A stretch of DNA of 64,000 nucleotides from DAOUVR01 sp034430535 (GTDB lineage Bacteria; Chloroflexota; Dehalococcoidia; E44-bin15): positions 129,873 through 193,872 of the forward strand of contig CAYUCL010000002.1 in the NCBI GenBank assembly GCA_964443325.1, read 5' to 3'. The notes under the pieces were generated by a model. The model was given only the letters and a program-made list of their open reading frames with translations, did no database searches and was not told where the DNA came from. This document shows, one piece after another, positions 24,566 through 32,619 of this stretch (positions are counted from its first letter, which is position 1; the number at the start of each line of letters is the position of its first letter). The position numbers and the translations under genes are program-made.

Positions 24566-27500
24566 GAAACCTCAACCGTAATGGGTGTTCTTCCTAATAA
24601 AGCTTCCATTGTGGCTAATATGTGATGGTCACTTTGAGTAGACTGAGTTATGGCACCTGTTGGACAGTGAGCAATACATGCCCCACAACCTAGACACAGT
24701 GCCTGGTCAACATAGGCGCAGGATATGCCACCACTGCGTTCTTTCATCTCTATGTAAGGGCATATAGCGGAGCAGTCACCGCAGCCACGGCACAGCTTGC
24801 TATTAATGATCACCGCAGTAGCGCGCGGGCTCACCACACCTTGGCCAATATAGGCGGATGCCCTGGCGGCAACCGCTGCCCCCTTGCGTAGCTGTTCCTC
24901 AAGCGACTCCTCCCCATCCGTCGATATGATGAATATGCCGCCCGTTTCTTTCATGGTGGGACTTCTGAGAGCAGCAGTATCTCCCCCACTAAGTTTATCC
25001 GAGTACTTCTTATGAGCAAGGATTCGACCGAGCAAGTTCTCTCTAGGAATAGCATCATCACCGGCTGGCACTTCCCCGGTTAGCCGTCCAAGGTCCAATA
25101 TCACCGCACCAGCCTTGATCCGGCAAGTCTGTGACTGGTACCTCACCACAGCCTCATAGCTACCCGGCGAGCCGTCCAACTCCAAGACGCGGGGCCACAG
25201 CCTAATACGCATACCTTGTTCCTCGAGCTCTTTCGCTAGGGTATCCCTTCTGTCTATATATTCATGGCTATATTGCCCTGTGGTACTGTCCGATTGGGGA
25301 CCGGAAACAACCTCTACTGAATAGCCCTGGTCCACCAGGTTTCTCGCTGCTGCAAGGCCACAAAGCCCTGCGCCCAATACGAACACGCTTTCAGCCAACG
25401 GACGCTCCTCGTTTGCCGCTGCCAACGACATCTTGGCACGGGCGACCCCTGACGAGATTATGTCTATCGCTTTGCGTGTTGCCCCTACTGGGTCGTCTTG
25501 GTGAACCCAAGCGCATTGCTCACGGATATTTACAAACTCTATATTCCTGCCATAATCCAAAGAGAGACTACTGCTGAGATTCTGCTGGCACATCACCCGC
25601 CTGTCTGTGCAGCTAAAGCATACCTGCTCCAGGCCACAGCATCGGCAGGCAGCGAGCACCACCTTGTCCAGGTCCCACTCTGCGGCCTGGGCCACAATCA
25701 TATCTGCTCCTTCCTTACTACATGCCTGCGATATCTCCAGAACGTTGCACACATCGGGAAGCTGGAGCACTTTATTGGTCACCTGATTGCAATCTATCAC
25801 CGAGCTTATGCTACCGCCGCAGCGGCATAGTACCACTCCTACACGAGCTTCCCCACGAATGGCTGGCTCTGCTTCCTCACGAGTTTGATCCAAATAGATA
25901 CCTGGAGCGCCTGCGGTATCAGGTGCCTTTGGGCGTAGTGCCTCCCTCGACTTAAGCTCAATGGCGGCCTTAAGGGCGGTGGCTGAGGCCCGGTCAAGTT
26001 CGCCTTCCAGTCCAATGTCTTCCTCTCTGCCCACTATATAGATGCCCTGTCCTGTGACCTGCATAGATGTACCTTGATCAATTTCATACGTTCGCAGATA
26101 ACTTTTTGTCCCGTTGTCTGAGGCGGTGAAATCAATTACTATCTCGGCAGGTATATCTACCTGCTGGGCATTATCCTTGTGGAATATCGCATTCAGTTCG
26201 CATACTCGCTCACATTCCATGCATTCGCTGCATAGGGCGCAGTTTATACAACGACCAGCCTCGCGCTCTGCCACCTCCATAGGAAGCCCCAACTCAGTTT
26301 CCTCAAAATTGCCCACCCTTCTAGAAGGGGGGATTGCAGGCATGTGGGCTCGCTTGTAATATGAAACATCCCTTTCTCTTATATCAACCTCGACCGGCTC
26401 AGGTTTCTCCAGACTGCGACCCTTCCTCAGATCGCGCCCCCTCAGGTATCGGTCTATCGACTCCGCTCCTCGCAGGCCAGCTGCCATGGCATCCACAACG
26501 TTGTTGGAACCAGTTATGCAATCACCGCCAGCAAAAATACCGGGCAAGCCGGCCTCAAGGGTTAGAGGATCCACTTTTATAGTATCCCTATCGCTATCAA
26601 CATCAAGCCACCTCATATTCAACATGGAAGTGTTGGGCCGCTGCCCTATGGCCACCACCACCTGGTCAGCGTCGATCACGAACTCACTTCCTGGCACTGG
26701 CTCGGGCAATGAAAAAGCATCGGGTTGCGGATTGCCCCCTTCCATTCGCTGGCAGCGTACGCCGGTTATCTTGTTGCCATCACCGATGACCTCCACCGGA
26801 CCTGTGCGATATTCTATAGCAATTCCTTCCCTGATGGCGTCCTCTGTATCCTCTTTTACCGCTGTCATCTCATCCCATATGCAGAGTATACGCACTCCTC
26901 CCTTGCTTCGTCTGTTTGCCGTCCTGGCCGTATCAACGGCGCTGTTGCCGCCGCCAATGACTACCACATTGGAGCCTACGGAGGTGCCCACCCTCAGATT
27001 CAACGCAAACAGGAGCGACATGCCATCCACTACACCCTCTAGATCCTCACCGGGGATGTTCAACCTGTTGTTTTGATGAGCACCTATAGCCAGGAAGAAA
27101 GCCCTGTACTTTCGCTCTCTTAGATCGGTTATCGTTACGTCGCTGCCTACCGTTACCCCTGTCTTTATGTCCACCCCCAGGGCCTTGATTGCTTCCATCT
27201 CTCTATATCGTACCTCCCAGGGGAGGCGGAATCGGGGAATGCCCGTGGCCAGCATGCCACCCACCACTGCATGTGATTCAAATATAGTAGGCTGATAGCC
27301 ACGGCGCGCCAGCTCCCAGGCAGCAGCAAGGCCAGCAGGGCCGCTGCCAACGATGGCTATTTTTTCTCTCCTGGACCCGGCGGCGGCCTTGCGCCTGTAG
27401 TTGATACCGCCAGGGGCGTTATCCGCAGCATAGCGATGCAGGGCACGGATGAATACCGGGTTGTCAACTTCGTTTCGCTTACAGTTTTCCTCACACGGGT

Positions 27501-28110
27501 GCGTACATACGCGGCCGAGCACTCCGGCCAGAGGGGCCGCCTCATTTATCAAGCTTAAGGCCTCGTCCACTTTACCCTTAGATAGTAACGAGACGAACCC
27601 TTGGACGTTGATACCGAGGGGACATGCTGCGCGACAGGGAGCAACCCCCTTCTTCTCTATGCTATACGCTGAAGGTACTGTCTTGGCACCTAAAACGGGA
27701 GCGTGGATGGCACTATGGGACACTAACCGGCCGCCAAATAGTAAGGGCACCTGCACTGAGCACTCCTCCTCACAGCGGCCGCAGCCGGTGCACAGTTCCG
27801 TTCGTACATAGCGAGGGTTTCTGGTTGCCCTTATGGTGAACCTTCCCCGTTTACCACCTATAGCGGTAACCTCCGAGTTGGTATATAGGTTAACCAGTGG
27901 GTGGCTCGCCGCTCGAAGCAATAGTGGCCAGGCGCCAAGCAGCTCCTCAGAAGAAGTGATCGAGGTATTCTCAGTAGTATTATCTAAGCCCATTGCCGCG
28001 CGGGGTGTAATTAGCTTGACCTCCACACCCAACTCGGCCAGGGTAAGGGCAGCCTGCGCCGCACCAACACTGCTGCCAATCACGGCGACCCCTCTAGTCA
28101 TTTGCGCCAT
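24562..28110 (-). CDS. Giant HdrA/GltD/HdrA fusion flavoprotein
   Basis: 1182 residues. 1-100: Rossmann flavin half (VAVIGSSVGAAQAALTLAEL). 107-117: CTGCGRCEEEC with HdrA-type context. 155-560: GltD/NfnB-like NAD(P)H oxidoreductase with Fe-S Cys (PCRAACPLGIN, CTHPCEENC), FAD site IAIVGSGPAGLAAA and NAD(P) site VVVIGGGNSAVDTA. 621-637: more Cys (CINCALCSECMECERVC). 755-900: HdrA N-terminal domain (VLCRCGGSISS, IREQCAWVH). 905-1080: second Rossmann fold. 1107-1149: two ferredoxin motifs. It should join NAD(P)H chemistry to Hdr-type bifurcation. It overlaps korC by 17 bases and the MvhD gene by four. The domain order is permuted relative to ordinary HdrA. Confidence 0.88.
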   Translation of the reverse strand: MAQMTRGVAVIGSSVGAAQAALTLAELGVEVKLITPRAAMGLDNTTENTSITSSEELLGAWPLLLRAASHPLVNLYTNSEVTAIGGKRGRFTIRATRNPRYVRTELCTGCGRCEEECSVQVPLLFGGRLVSHSAIHAPVLGAKTVPSAYSIEKKGVAPCRAACPLGINVQGFVSLLSKGKVDEALSLINEAAPLAGVLGRVCTHPCEENCKRNEVDNPVFIRALHRYAADNAPGGINYRRKAAAGSRREKIAIVGSGPAGLAAAWELARRGYQPTIFESHAVVGGMLATGIPRFRLPWEVRYREMEAIKALGVDIKTGVTVGSDVTITDLRERKYRAFFLAIGAHQNNRLNIPGEDLEGVVDGMSLLFALNLRVGTSVGSNVVVIGGGNSAVDTARTANRRSKGGVRILCIWDEMTAVKEDTEDAIREGIAIEYRTGPVEVIGDGNKITGVRCQRMEGGNPQPDAFSLPEPVPGSEFVIDADQVVVAIGQRPNTSMLNMRWLDVDSDRDTIKVDPLTLEAGLPGIFAGGDCITGSNNVVDAMAAGLRGAESIDRYLRGRDLRKGRSLEKPEPVEVDIRERDVSYYKRAHMPAIPPSRRVGNFEETELGLPMEVAEREAGRCINCALCSECMECERVCELNAIFHKDNAQQVDIPAEIVIDFTASDNGTKSYLRTYEIDQGTSMQVTGQGIYIVGREEDIGLEGELDRASATALKAAIELKSREALRPKAPDTAGAPGIYLDQTREEAEPAIRGEARVGVVLCRCGGSISSVIDCNQVTNKVLQLPDVCNVLEISQACSKEGADMIVAQAAEWDLDKVVLAACRCCGLEQVCFSCTDRRVMCQQNLSSSLSLDYGRNIEFVNIREQCAWVHQDDPVGATRKAIDIISSGVARAKMSLAAANEERPLAESVFVLGAGLCGLAAARNLVDQGYSVEVVSGPQSDSTTGQYSHEYIDRRDTLAKELEEQGMRIRLWPRVLELDGSPGSYEAVVRYQSQTCRIKAGAVILDLGRLTGEVPAGDDAIPRENLLGRILAHKKYSDKLSGGDTAALRSPTMKETGGIFIISTDGEESLEEQLRKGAAVAARASAYIGQGVVSPRATAVIINSKLCRGCGDCSAICPYIEMKERSGGISCAYVDQALCLGCGACIAHCPTGAITQSTQSDHHILATMEALLGRTPITVEVS

Positions 28111-28657
28111 CGCCTCGCTTTCCGTGCTCTAACCCATAGCTATATCCTAACTCGAAAGCCTTGGTATTGAACTCCTCCGTTCCCTTGGGAACAGAGGTAA
28201 GGACAGATTGCTTGAGTGACTCATGGGAGACCAGATCGCTCACCGCTGCTAGAAAGCCGAGCATTATGATATTGGCGACCACCACTCGCCCCATGTCCCG
28301 CGCCATGCGTGTAGCTGGTATGGAGAAGGGTGGCGGGTTTTGCGATGGTTCAGGTTTTACCAAATCTGGATCTATTATCATCAGTGTATCGTCAGGGAGA
28401 TTTTGCCTATTCTTACTGTAGGCCTCCTGCGATAGGATGATAAATACATTTGGATTCTGCACATAGGGATAACCTATGGGCTCATCGGAGATCAGCACTT
28501 CGGATGTGCATGACCCACCGCGGGCCTCCGGCCCATAGCTTTGGGTCAGAGTGGCGTAACCATCATCATATATGGAAGCGGCTTGGCCAATTATATGCCC
28601 TGATAATATGACTCCTTGTCCACCGAATCCTGCTATTCTTACTTCCTTTACACTCAA
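28094..28657 (-). CDS. korC: 2-oxoacid:ferredoxin oxidoreductase, gamma subunit
   Basis: A 187-residue gamma subunit. The N-terminus EVRIAGFGGQGVILSG and the block QSYGPEARGGSCTSEVLIS are diagnostic of Kor/Por/Vor gamma chains. It works with the alpha and beta subunits to oxidise a 2-oxoacid to acyl-CoA while reducing ferredoxin. Its 3' end runs 17 bases into the giant HdrA fusion, tying the oxidoreductase and the Hdr proteins into one transcript. It is separated from korB by an unusual 159-base gap. Confidence 0.94.
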   Translation of the reverse strand: MSVKEVRIAGFGGQGVILSGHIIGQAASIYDDGYATLTQSYGPEARGGSCTSEVLISDEPIGYPYVQNPNVFIILSQEAYSKNRQNLPDDTLMIIDPDLVKPEPSQNPPPFSIPATRMARDMGRVVVANIIMLGFLAAVSDLVSHESLKQSVLTSVPKGTEEFNTKAFELGYSYGLEHGKRGDGAND

Positions 28658-28717
28658 ACTCTTCCACTCCGATTTATTAAAATCTGGCGAGAAGACCCCT
28701 CAGTTTGTTGGGGGAAA

Positions 28718-28784
28718 TGAATCACTGGGGTGGGGATGGCTTTAGGTATTCCAGATGTCCCCTAGCTTGCTGCAGGGTGATTCA
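28718..28784. other. Long-range inverted repeat between korB and korC
   Basis: TGAATCAC (28718-28725) and GTGATTCA (28777-28784) are exact reverse complements closing a 51-base loop. Within the loop, GGGG and CCCC runs could pair further. The 159-base spacer holds no gene, whereas neighbouring cluster genes overlap or nearly touch. It may be an RNA processing or attenuation element. Confidence 0.45.
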
Positions 28785-28816
28785 CTATCCTGGTAATTCC
28801 AAACACGCTCGGCTGC

Positions 28817-29665
28817 CTATTGGTTTTCCTTACCGCCTATCCTGTCAAGCAATTGTTCGTATTGCTCCCAGTATGTCGGCCTTTCTATGTCGACAAACTT
28901 TCCGACAACAATGGGGCCGTCTATAGTTATGGCTAGATCCCTGGGATCGGCTCCATCTCGAACTATGCTTCTTTCCTGGTATGAGTGCATGGTATCCAGC
29001 CCCTGTGGCTGCTTGTTCATGCGTCCATACAACGCCGGGCAGGGACTTATCACCTCTATGAAGCTGAATCCTGGTTTGACCATCGCCTCAGCGATAGACC
29101 TCTCCAGCTGGCGCGCGTGCAGCACTGTCCAGCGGGCAACGTATGTGGCACCACTGGCAGCCACAATGTAGGGGATGTTAAAGGGATTCTCGAAATTGCC
29201 GTATGGCGACGTGGTGCTGCGGGCGTCAACAGGCGTAGTGGGCCCCAATTGTCCGCCGGTCATGCCATAGTTGAAATTGTTTATGCAGATGACAGTCATA
29301 TCCATATTGCGCCGTGCAGTATGGATGAGATGATTTCCCCCTATAGACACCAGATCGCCGTCTCCCGAAAAGACTACCACGTTCAGCTCAGGTTTTCCCA
29401 GCTTCAGACCGGTGGCGAAGGGAAGGGCACGACCGTGTGTAGTGTGAAATGAGTCCAACCTAAGATAGCCTGCTGCCCTTCCAGCGCAGCCTATTCCCGA
29501 GACGACCGCAATCTTATCTGGGTCAAGGCTATCGCGGTGGATGGCCTTGATAAAACACCCCACCGCTGGCCCTATACCACACCCGGCACACCAGATATGC
29601 GGCATCCTGTCCAATCTGAGGAATTCATCCATAATGTTTTGTTCCACAGTTACTGTATTTGTCAT
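28817..29665 (-). CDS. korB: 2-oxoacid:ferredoxin oxidoreductase, beta subunit (TPP-binding)
   Basis: A 282-residue TPP-binding subunit. It shows the N-terminal CAGCGIGPAVGCFIKAI and GIGCAGRAAGY blocks, GRALPFATGLKL, and the TPP/Mg2+ motif GDGDLVSIGGNHLIHTARRN followed by NNFNYGMTGGQ. The substrate (2-oxoglutarate or another 2-oxoacid) is not fixed by these motifs. Its ATG overlaps the stop of the alpha subunit gene by four bases. Confidence 0.95.
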   Translation of the reverse strand: MTNTVTVEQNIMDEFLRLDRMPHIWCAGCGIGPAVGCFIKAIHRDSLDPDKIAVVSGIGCAGRAAGYLRLDSFHTTHGRALPFATGLKLGKPELNVVVFSGDGDLVSIGGNHLIHTARRNMDMTVICINNFNYGMTGGQLGPTTPVDARSTTSPYGNFENPFNIPYIVAASGATYVARWTVLHARQLERSIAEAMVKPGFSFIEVISPCPALYGRMNKQPQGLDTMHSYQERSIVRDGADPRDLAITIDGPIVVGKFVDIERPTYWEQYEQLLDRIGGKENQ

Positions 29666-30813
29666 TGCACTACTTCCTTTATGGCTTTAAGTATGGTCTC
29701 GGGAGTGTGTACGCTACCACCCATATGCGGCACAAGCAACGTAGTGGCCCTGCCGGCGGCGCACCTCTCTACCTCTAGCACAATCTGACCATAGTTTAGC
29801 TCGGGAACAACGAAAGCCTTGACCTGCTGCGCAAGCTCCCTGATGCGCTCCTCAGCAAAAGGCCACACTGTTATCAGTTGCAGCAAACCGGCGCGAATCC
29901 CGCTGTCCCTTGCCTGCTGCACCGCCAGTCGGGCTACGCGTGCGGTTATTCCATAGGCACAGACCACAACCTCTGCATCCTCTACATCGACCTCGTCATA
30001 TTTTATTATATCTTTCCTGTTGAGCCTGATCTTGTCCACCAGACGGCGCACCAGCTTGTCCTGGGCTTCAGCGGTCATTACCGGGTATCCCTTCTCATCG
30101 TGGGTAAGCCCGGTTACGTGGAAGCGGTAGCCCTCGCCAGCTATAGCCATTGGCGGTACCAAATCCCCATCAGCTTTGTAAGGTAGGTATTGTTCCGGCG
30201 CCACAGAAGGCCGTCGTCGATTTGAGAGTTCCTCAGGTGATATACTTGGTATCACTACCTTCTCGCTCATATGCCCCACCGCCTCGTCAGCCATCACCAG
30301 CACAGGAACACGGTATACCTCCGACAGGTTAAACGCCATGACAGTAAGGTCGAATATCTCCTGGGGAGAGCTAGGCACCAGCGCGATAATCTCATAGCTG
30401 CCATGTGAGCCCCATCGTGCCTGCATCATGTCTGCATGAGCGGGCAGGGTAGGCAAACCAGTGGATGGTCCGGCTCGCTGTATATTAACCAGAACGCAGG
30501 GCGTTTCCAGCATCACTCCCAACCCCAGGTTCTCCATCATCAGAGTGAATCCCGGTCCCGATGTCGCCGTCATTGCCTTCATCCCCGCCCACGATGCACC
30601 CAGTATCACATTCATGGATGCGAGCTCGTCCTCCATCTGGATATATATGCCCCCCACATGGGGAAGCCGCTCACTCATCCTCTCAGCCACCTCTGTAGCT
30701 GGGGTGATGGGATAGCCAGCGAAGAAGCGACAACCTGCGCTGATAGCCCCCTCAGCGCATGCAACATCGCCATTCATGAAAAACGTCCCACAGAGCACTC
30801 CGTCTTCAGACAT
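29662..30813 (-). CDS. korA: 2-oxoacid:ferredoxin oxidoreductase, alpha subunit
   Basis: A 383-residue alpha subunit without the fused gamma domain, as in the four-subunit archaeal-type enzymes. It contains GCRFFAGYPITPATEVAERM near the N-terminus, the ATSGPGFTLMMENLGL block, and a central RAGPSTGLPT. These set the TPP pyrophosphate site with the beta chain. Gene order ferredoxin-alpha-beta-gamma (korDABC) supports a 2-oxoglutarate-type oxidoreductase, but the substrate remains an inference. Confidence 0.95.
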   Translation of the reverse strand: MSEDGVLCGTFFMNGDVACAEGAISAGCRFFAGYPITPATEVAERMSERLPHVGGIYIQMEDELASMNVILGASWAGMKAMTATSGPGFTLMMENLGLGVMLETPCVLVNIQRAGPSTGLPTLPAHADMMQARWGSHGSYEIIALVPSSPQEIFDLTVMAFNLSEVYRVPVLVMADEAVGHMSEKVVIPSISPEELSNRRRPSVAPEQYLPYKADGDLVPPMAIAGEGYRFHVTGLTHDEKGYPVMTAEAQDKLVRRLVDKIRLNRKDIIKYDEVDVEDAEVVVCAYGITARVARLAVQQARDSGIRAGLLQLITVWPFAEERIRELAQQVKAFVVPELNYGQIVLEVERCAAGRATTLLVPHMGGSVHTPETILKAIKEVVQ

Positions 30814-30839
30814 ACAAACTCCTGTTAGTTCTCGTTATC

Positions 30840-31091
30840 TCACAATTCCAGGTGGATGGCGAACTCGGGACAAAGCATCTCACACAATCCGCAGCCCAAG
30901 CACTTGCTCTCATCTGCCACCATAGCGAGGGTATAGCCCTTTGGGTTCAGTTCCTCGCTCATCTCAAGCACTTCCCTAGGGCAGAATTCCACGCAGTATT
31001 CGCACCCCTTGCATCTATCTTTGTCGATCAGCACTTTAGCTGGCTTAACAGCCTTTTCTACATGATCGAAGGGTGTTCTCCACAAATTCAC
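30840..31091 (-). CDS. korD: 2-oxoacid:ferredoxin oxidoreductase, delta (ferredoxin) subunit
   Basis: An 83-residue protein with two [4Fe-4S] motifs, CKGCEYCVEFCP and CLGCGLCEMLCP, the polyferredoxin that takes electrons from the alpha/beta catalytic core. It is the first gene of the 10.6 kb minus-strand cluster. The region upstream (31092-31373) contains a hairpin, GCAGCCAT/ATGGCTGC (31144-31169), that may lie in its leader. Confidence 0.93.
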   Translation of the reverse strand: MNLWRTPFDHVEKAVKPAKVLIDKDRCKGCEYCVEFCPREVLEMSEELNPKGYTLAMVADESKCLGCGLCEMLCPEFAIHLEL

Positions 31092-31327
31092 CTTAGTTCC
31101 TTTAATACCTGCATGTTGCAGTTACATCCCTGTTACGAATAGTGCAGCCATTCCCATAATGATGGCTGCGTACCATTACCAGAAGCAAACCTTCGTGCTT
31201 ATATCTTACACTCCTATCACCGTAGCAGTCAAATCAACTTAGAAGATTGATACTCGATAAAGGAACTCCTGCTTCAGCTAAATCCAAGCTAACGGGCTTA
31301 CCGTCACTCGCTCCGTTCAGGCCATTC

Positions 31328-31345
31328 TTACACGGTTTCATGTAG
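31328..31345. promoter_or_regulatory. Degenerate operator TTACACG-GTTT-CATGTAG
   Basis: It keeps the left arm exactly, with two changes in the right arm. It lies 28 bases past the stop of the DUF488 pseudogene, the same relative place as the perfect operator at 20182 in the other copy of the cassette. Confidence 0.5.
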
Positions 31346-31373
31346 CCCTACGTATAAAATGAAGCCTCACCTT

Positions 31374-31772
31374 TCAACCATTCCGACCAACCCGACCTCC
31401 GGGCACCCACACCCTCTTTTCATCGATGATGTGAGCGACTTCGAATCCATCCCGTTGCAGCTCCCGGTCAATAAGCCTTCTATGGCACCGCCAATAAAGG
31501 CGATCAGCACAGAAAATTACTACCTTCCTCTCACAGGCCAGTTCTTCAAGTCTTCTAAGCCTCCGCCTAAATACTTCTGTGCTGACATGAACCTCATATC
31601 CCTTCCTTCGATATCCCCTTAGTTCGTCGCCGAGATAGATATAACTTAAGCCCGCTTTTCAAAGTATTTGAATCTCGATATGGGGAAGCAACGCACGTCC
31701 ATCACCACCTACGTCCTTGAGTAGCGCCAAGAACTCGTCTAGGGTACGATAGCTCGTTCCCAATGTATACAC
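31374..31772 (-). pseudogene. DUF488 gene with compensating frameshifts
   Basis: From a GTG at 31772 the minus strand encodes VYTLGTSYRTLDEFLALLKD, then a shifted frame supplies VMDVRCFPISRFKYFEK, then the first frame resumes as AGLSYIYLGDELRGYRRKGY and continues through VVIFCADRLYWRCHRRLI to a TGA at 31374. In the original frame a stop codon sits at 31659-31661. These blocks match DUF488, a family of unknown function. Two indels, or sequencing errors, break it. The opposite-strand open frame at 31359-31622 is a shadow. Confidence 0.75.
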
Positions 31773-31848
31773 AACCTCACCGCTCACCCTCTACTATCTT
31801 CTCGAAACTCACGAAATCCTAATCATCTGAGGCAAAAATCCACCATCT

Positions 31849-32088
31849 TTAAGGATGTTTATTTGTTTTCGCCCCGTACTCAAAACCAGTCCGCTCGGCG
31901 ACGATGGTGAGCAGCCTTGACGAGGTGCCCCTTGGACGGTATATATCCCGCTCCCACTCGCTGATGGTCTGCTGGCGCGTGCCCAGCTCATCGGCCATCT
32001 CCTGCTGGGTGATGCCCAAATGTTGCCTCAGGGCGCGAACGCCTTCCGCATCCCACTGTGCCTTCTCCTTTCTCCCCCCAGCTCTCAT
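31849..32088 (-). CDS. XRE-family transcriptional regulator
   Basis: A 79-residue single-domain helix-turn-helix protein. The HTH runs ALRQHLGITQQEMADELGTR then QQTISEWERDIYRPRG, a textbook XRE/Cro fold. A basic N-terminus (MRAGGRKEKAQWD) precedes it. A palindromic operator begins ten bases before its start, so it probably represses itself. The same operator precedes DUF2851 at 20 kb, its likely second target. It is followed by the DUF488 pseudogene in the same direction. Confidence 0.9.
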   Translation of the reverse strand: MRAGGRKEKAQWDAEGVRALRQHLGITQQEMADELGTRQQTISEWERDIYRPRGTSSRLLTIVAERTGFEYGAKTNKHP

Positions 32089-32097
32089 AGAAATATT

Positions 32098-32115
32098 TTA
32101 CACGTTTCCGTGTTC
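32098..32115. promoter_or_regulatory. Operator TTACACG-TTTC-CGTGTTC
   Basis: Located ten bases upstream of the XRE start. The 14-base core ACACGTTTCCGTGT is identical to that at 20353. Flanking sequence to about 32150 is also homologous to the 20.35-20.42 kb region. Confidence 0.65.
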
Positions 32116-32230
32116 ACTGTCAAAGGTAGCATTCAAGAGAAAAAGAGACCTATTTAGAATAAATTAACAATAAGAAAAATTTAAATTTAGCTCAATTGCT
32201 TCTAATAGCTATTAATGCTTATCTGCCCAC

Positions 32231-32259
32231 TTGCAGCCTACGCCAATCTAGGCTAATAT
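32231..32259 (+). promoter_or_regulatory. groES-groEL promoter
   Basis: TTGCAG (32231-32236) and TAATAT (32254-32259) have the ideal 17-base spacing and end three bases before the CIRCE element, placing the transcription start inside the operator. Confidence 0.65.
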
Positions 32260-32261
32260 GA

Positions 32262-32288
32262 TTAGCAGTCTGCTGGTGAGAGTGCTAA
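32262..32288 (+). promoter_or_regulatory. CIRCE element (HrcA operator)
   Basis: TTAGCAGTC-N9-GAGTGCTAA matches the CIRCE consensus TTAGCACTC-N9-GAGTGCTAA with one mismatch in the left arm. It lies just upstream of groES, as in bacteria where HrcA represses the chaperonin operon. hrcA itself is not in the window. Confidence 0.92.
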
Positions 32289-32314
32289 TGAGATAATTTA
32301 TAGGGAGGACGAAA

Positions 32315-32608
32315 GTGGTAACTAAGTTGAAGCCGTTGGGAGACCGAGTAGTAGTGAGACCGATAATGGAGGAAGAGGTAAGTAAGGGAGGTATTATATT
32401 ACCTGATACAGCGAAGGAGAAGCCTCAGCGTGGTAAAGTCATCGCCGTAGGCCCAGGAAGATTAGACGAGAATGCCAAGAGGGTGGTTATGGAGGTGAAA
32501 AAAGGAGACAAGGTGGTCTACGCTAAGTATGCTGGCACTGATATCACCGTCAACGATGAGGAACTCCTGATCCTGCGCGAGAGCGATATATTGGCCAAGT
32601 TTAGTTAA
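32315..32608 (+). CDS. groES: Co-chaperonin GroES
   Basis: A 97-residue GroES that caps the GroEL ring. It starts with GTG at 32315 after GGGAGGA. KLKPLGDRVVVRP opens the protein, the mobile loop region is EEEVSKGGIILPDTAKEKPQ, and YAGTDI precedes the final strand. The length is normal. It is first in a heat-shock operon with groEL (11-base gap), under CIRCE control. Confidence 0.97.
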   Translation: MVTKLKPLGDRVVVRPIMEEEVSKGGIILPDTAKEKPQRGKVIAVGPGRLDENAKRVVMEVKKGDKVVYAKYAGTDITVNDEELLILRESDILAKFS

Positions 32609-32619
32609 AGGGAGGAGAA

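Noticed and set aside
31359..31622. A plus-strand 87-codon frame
   Set aside because: It lies antisense to the DUF488 pseudogene, whose minus-strand translation matches the family.
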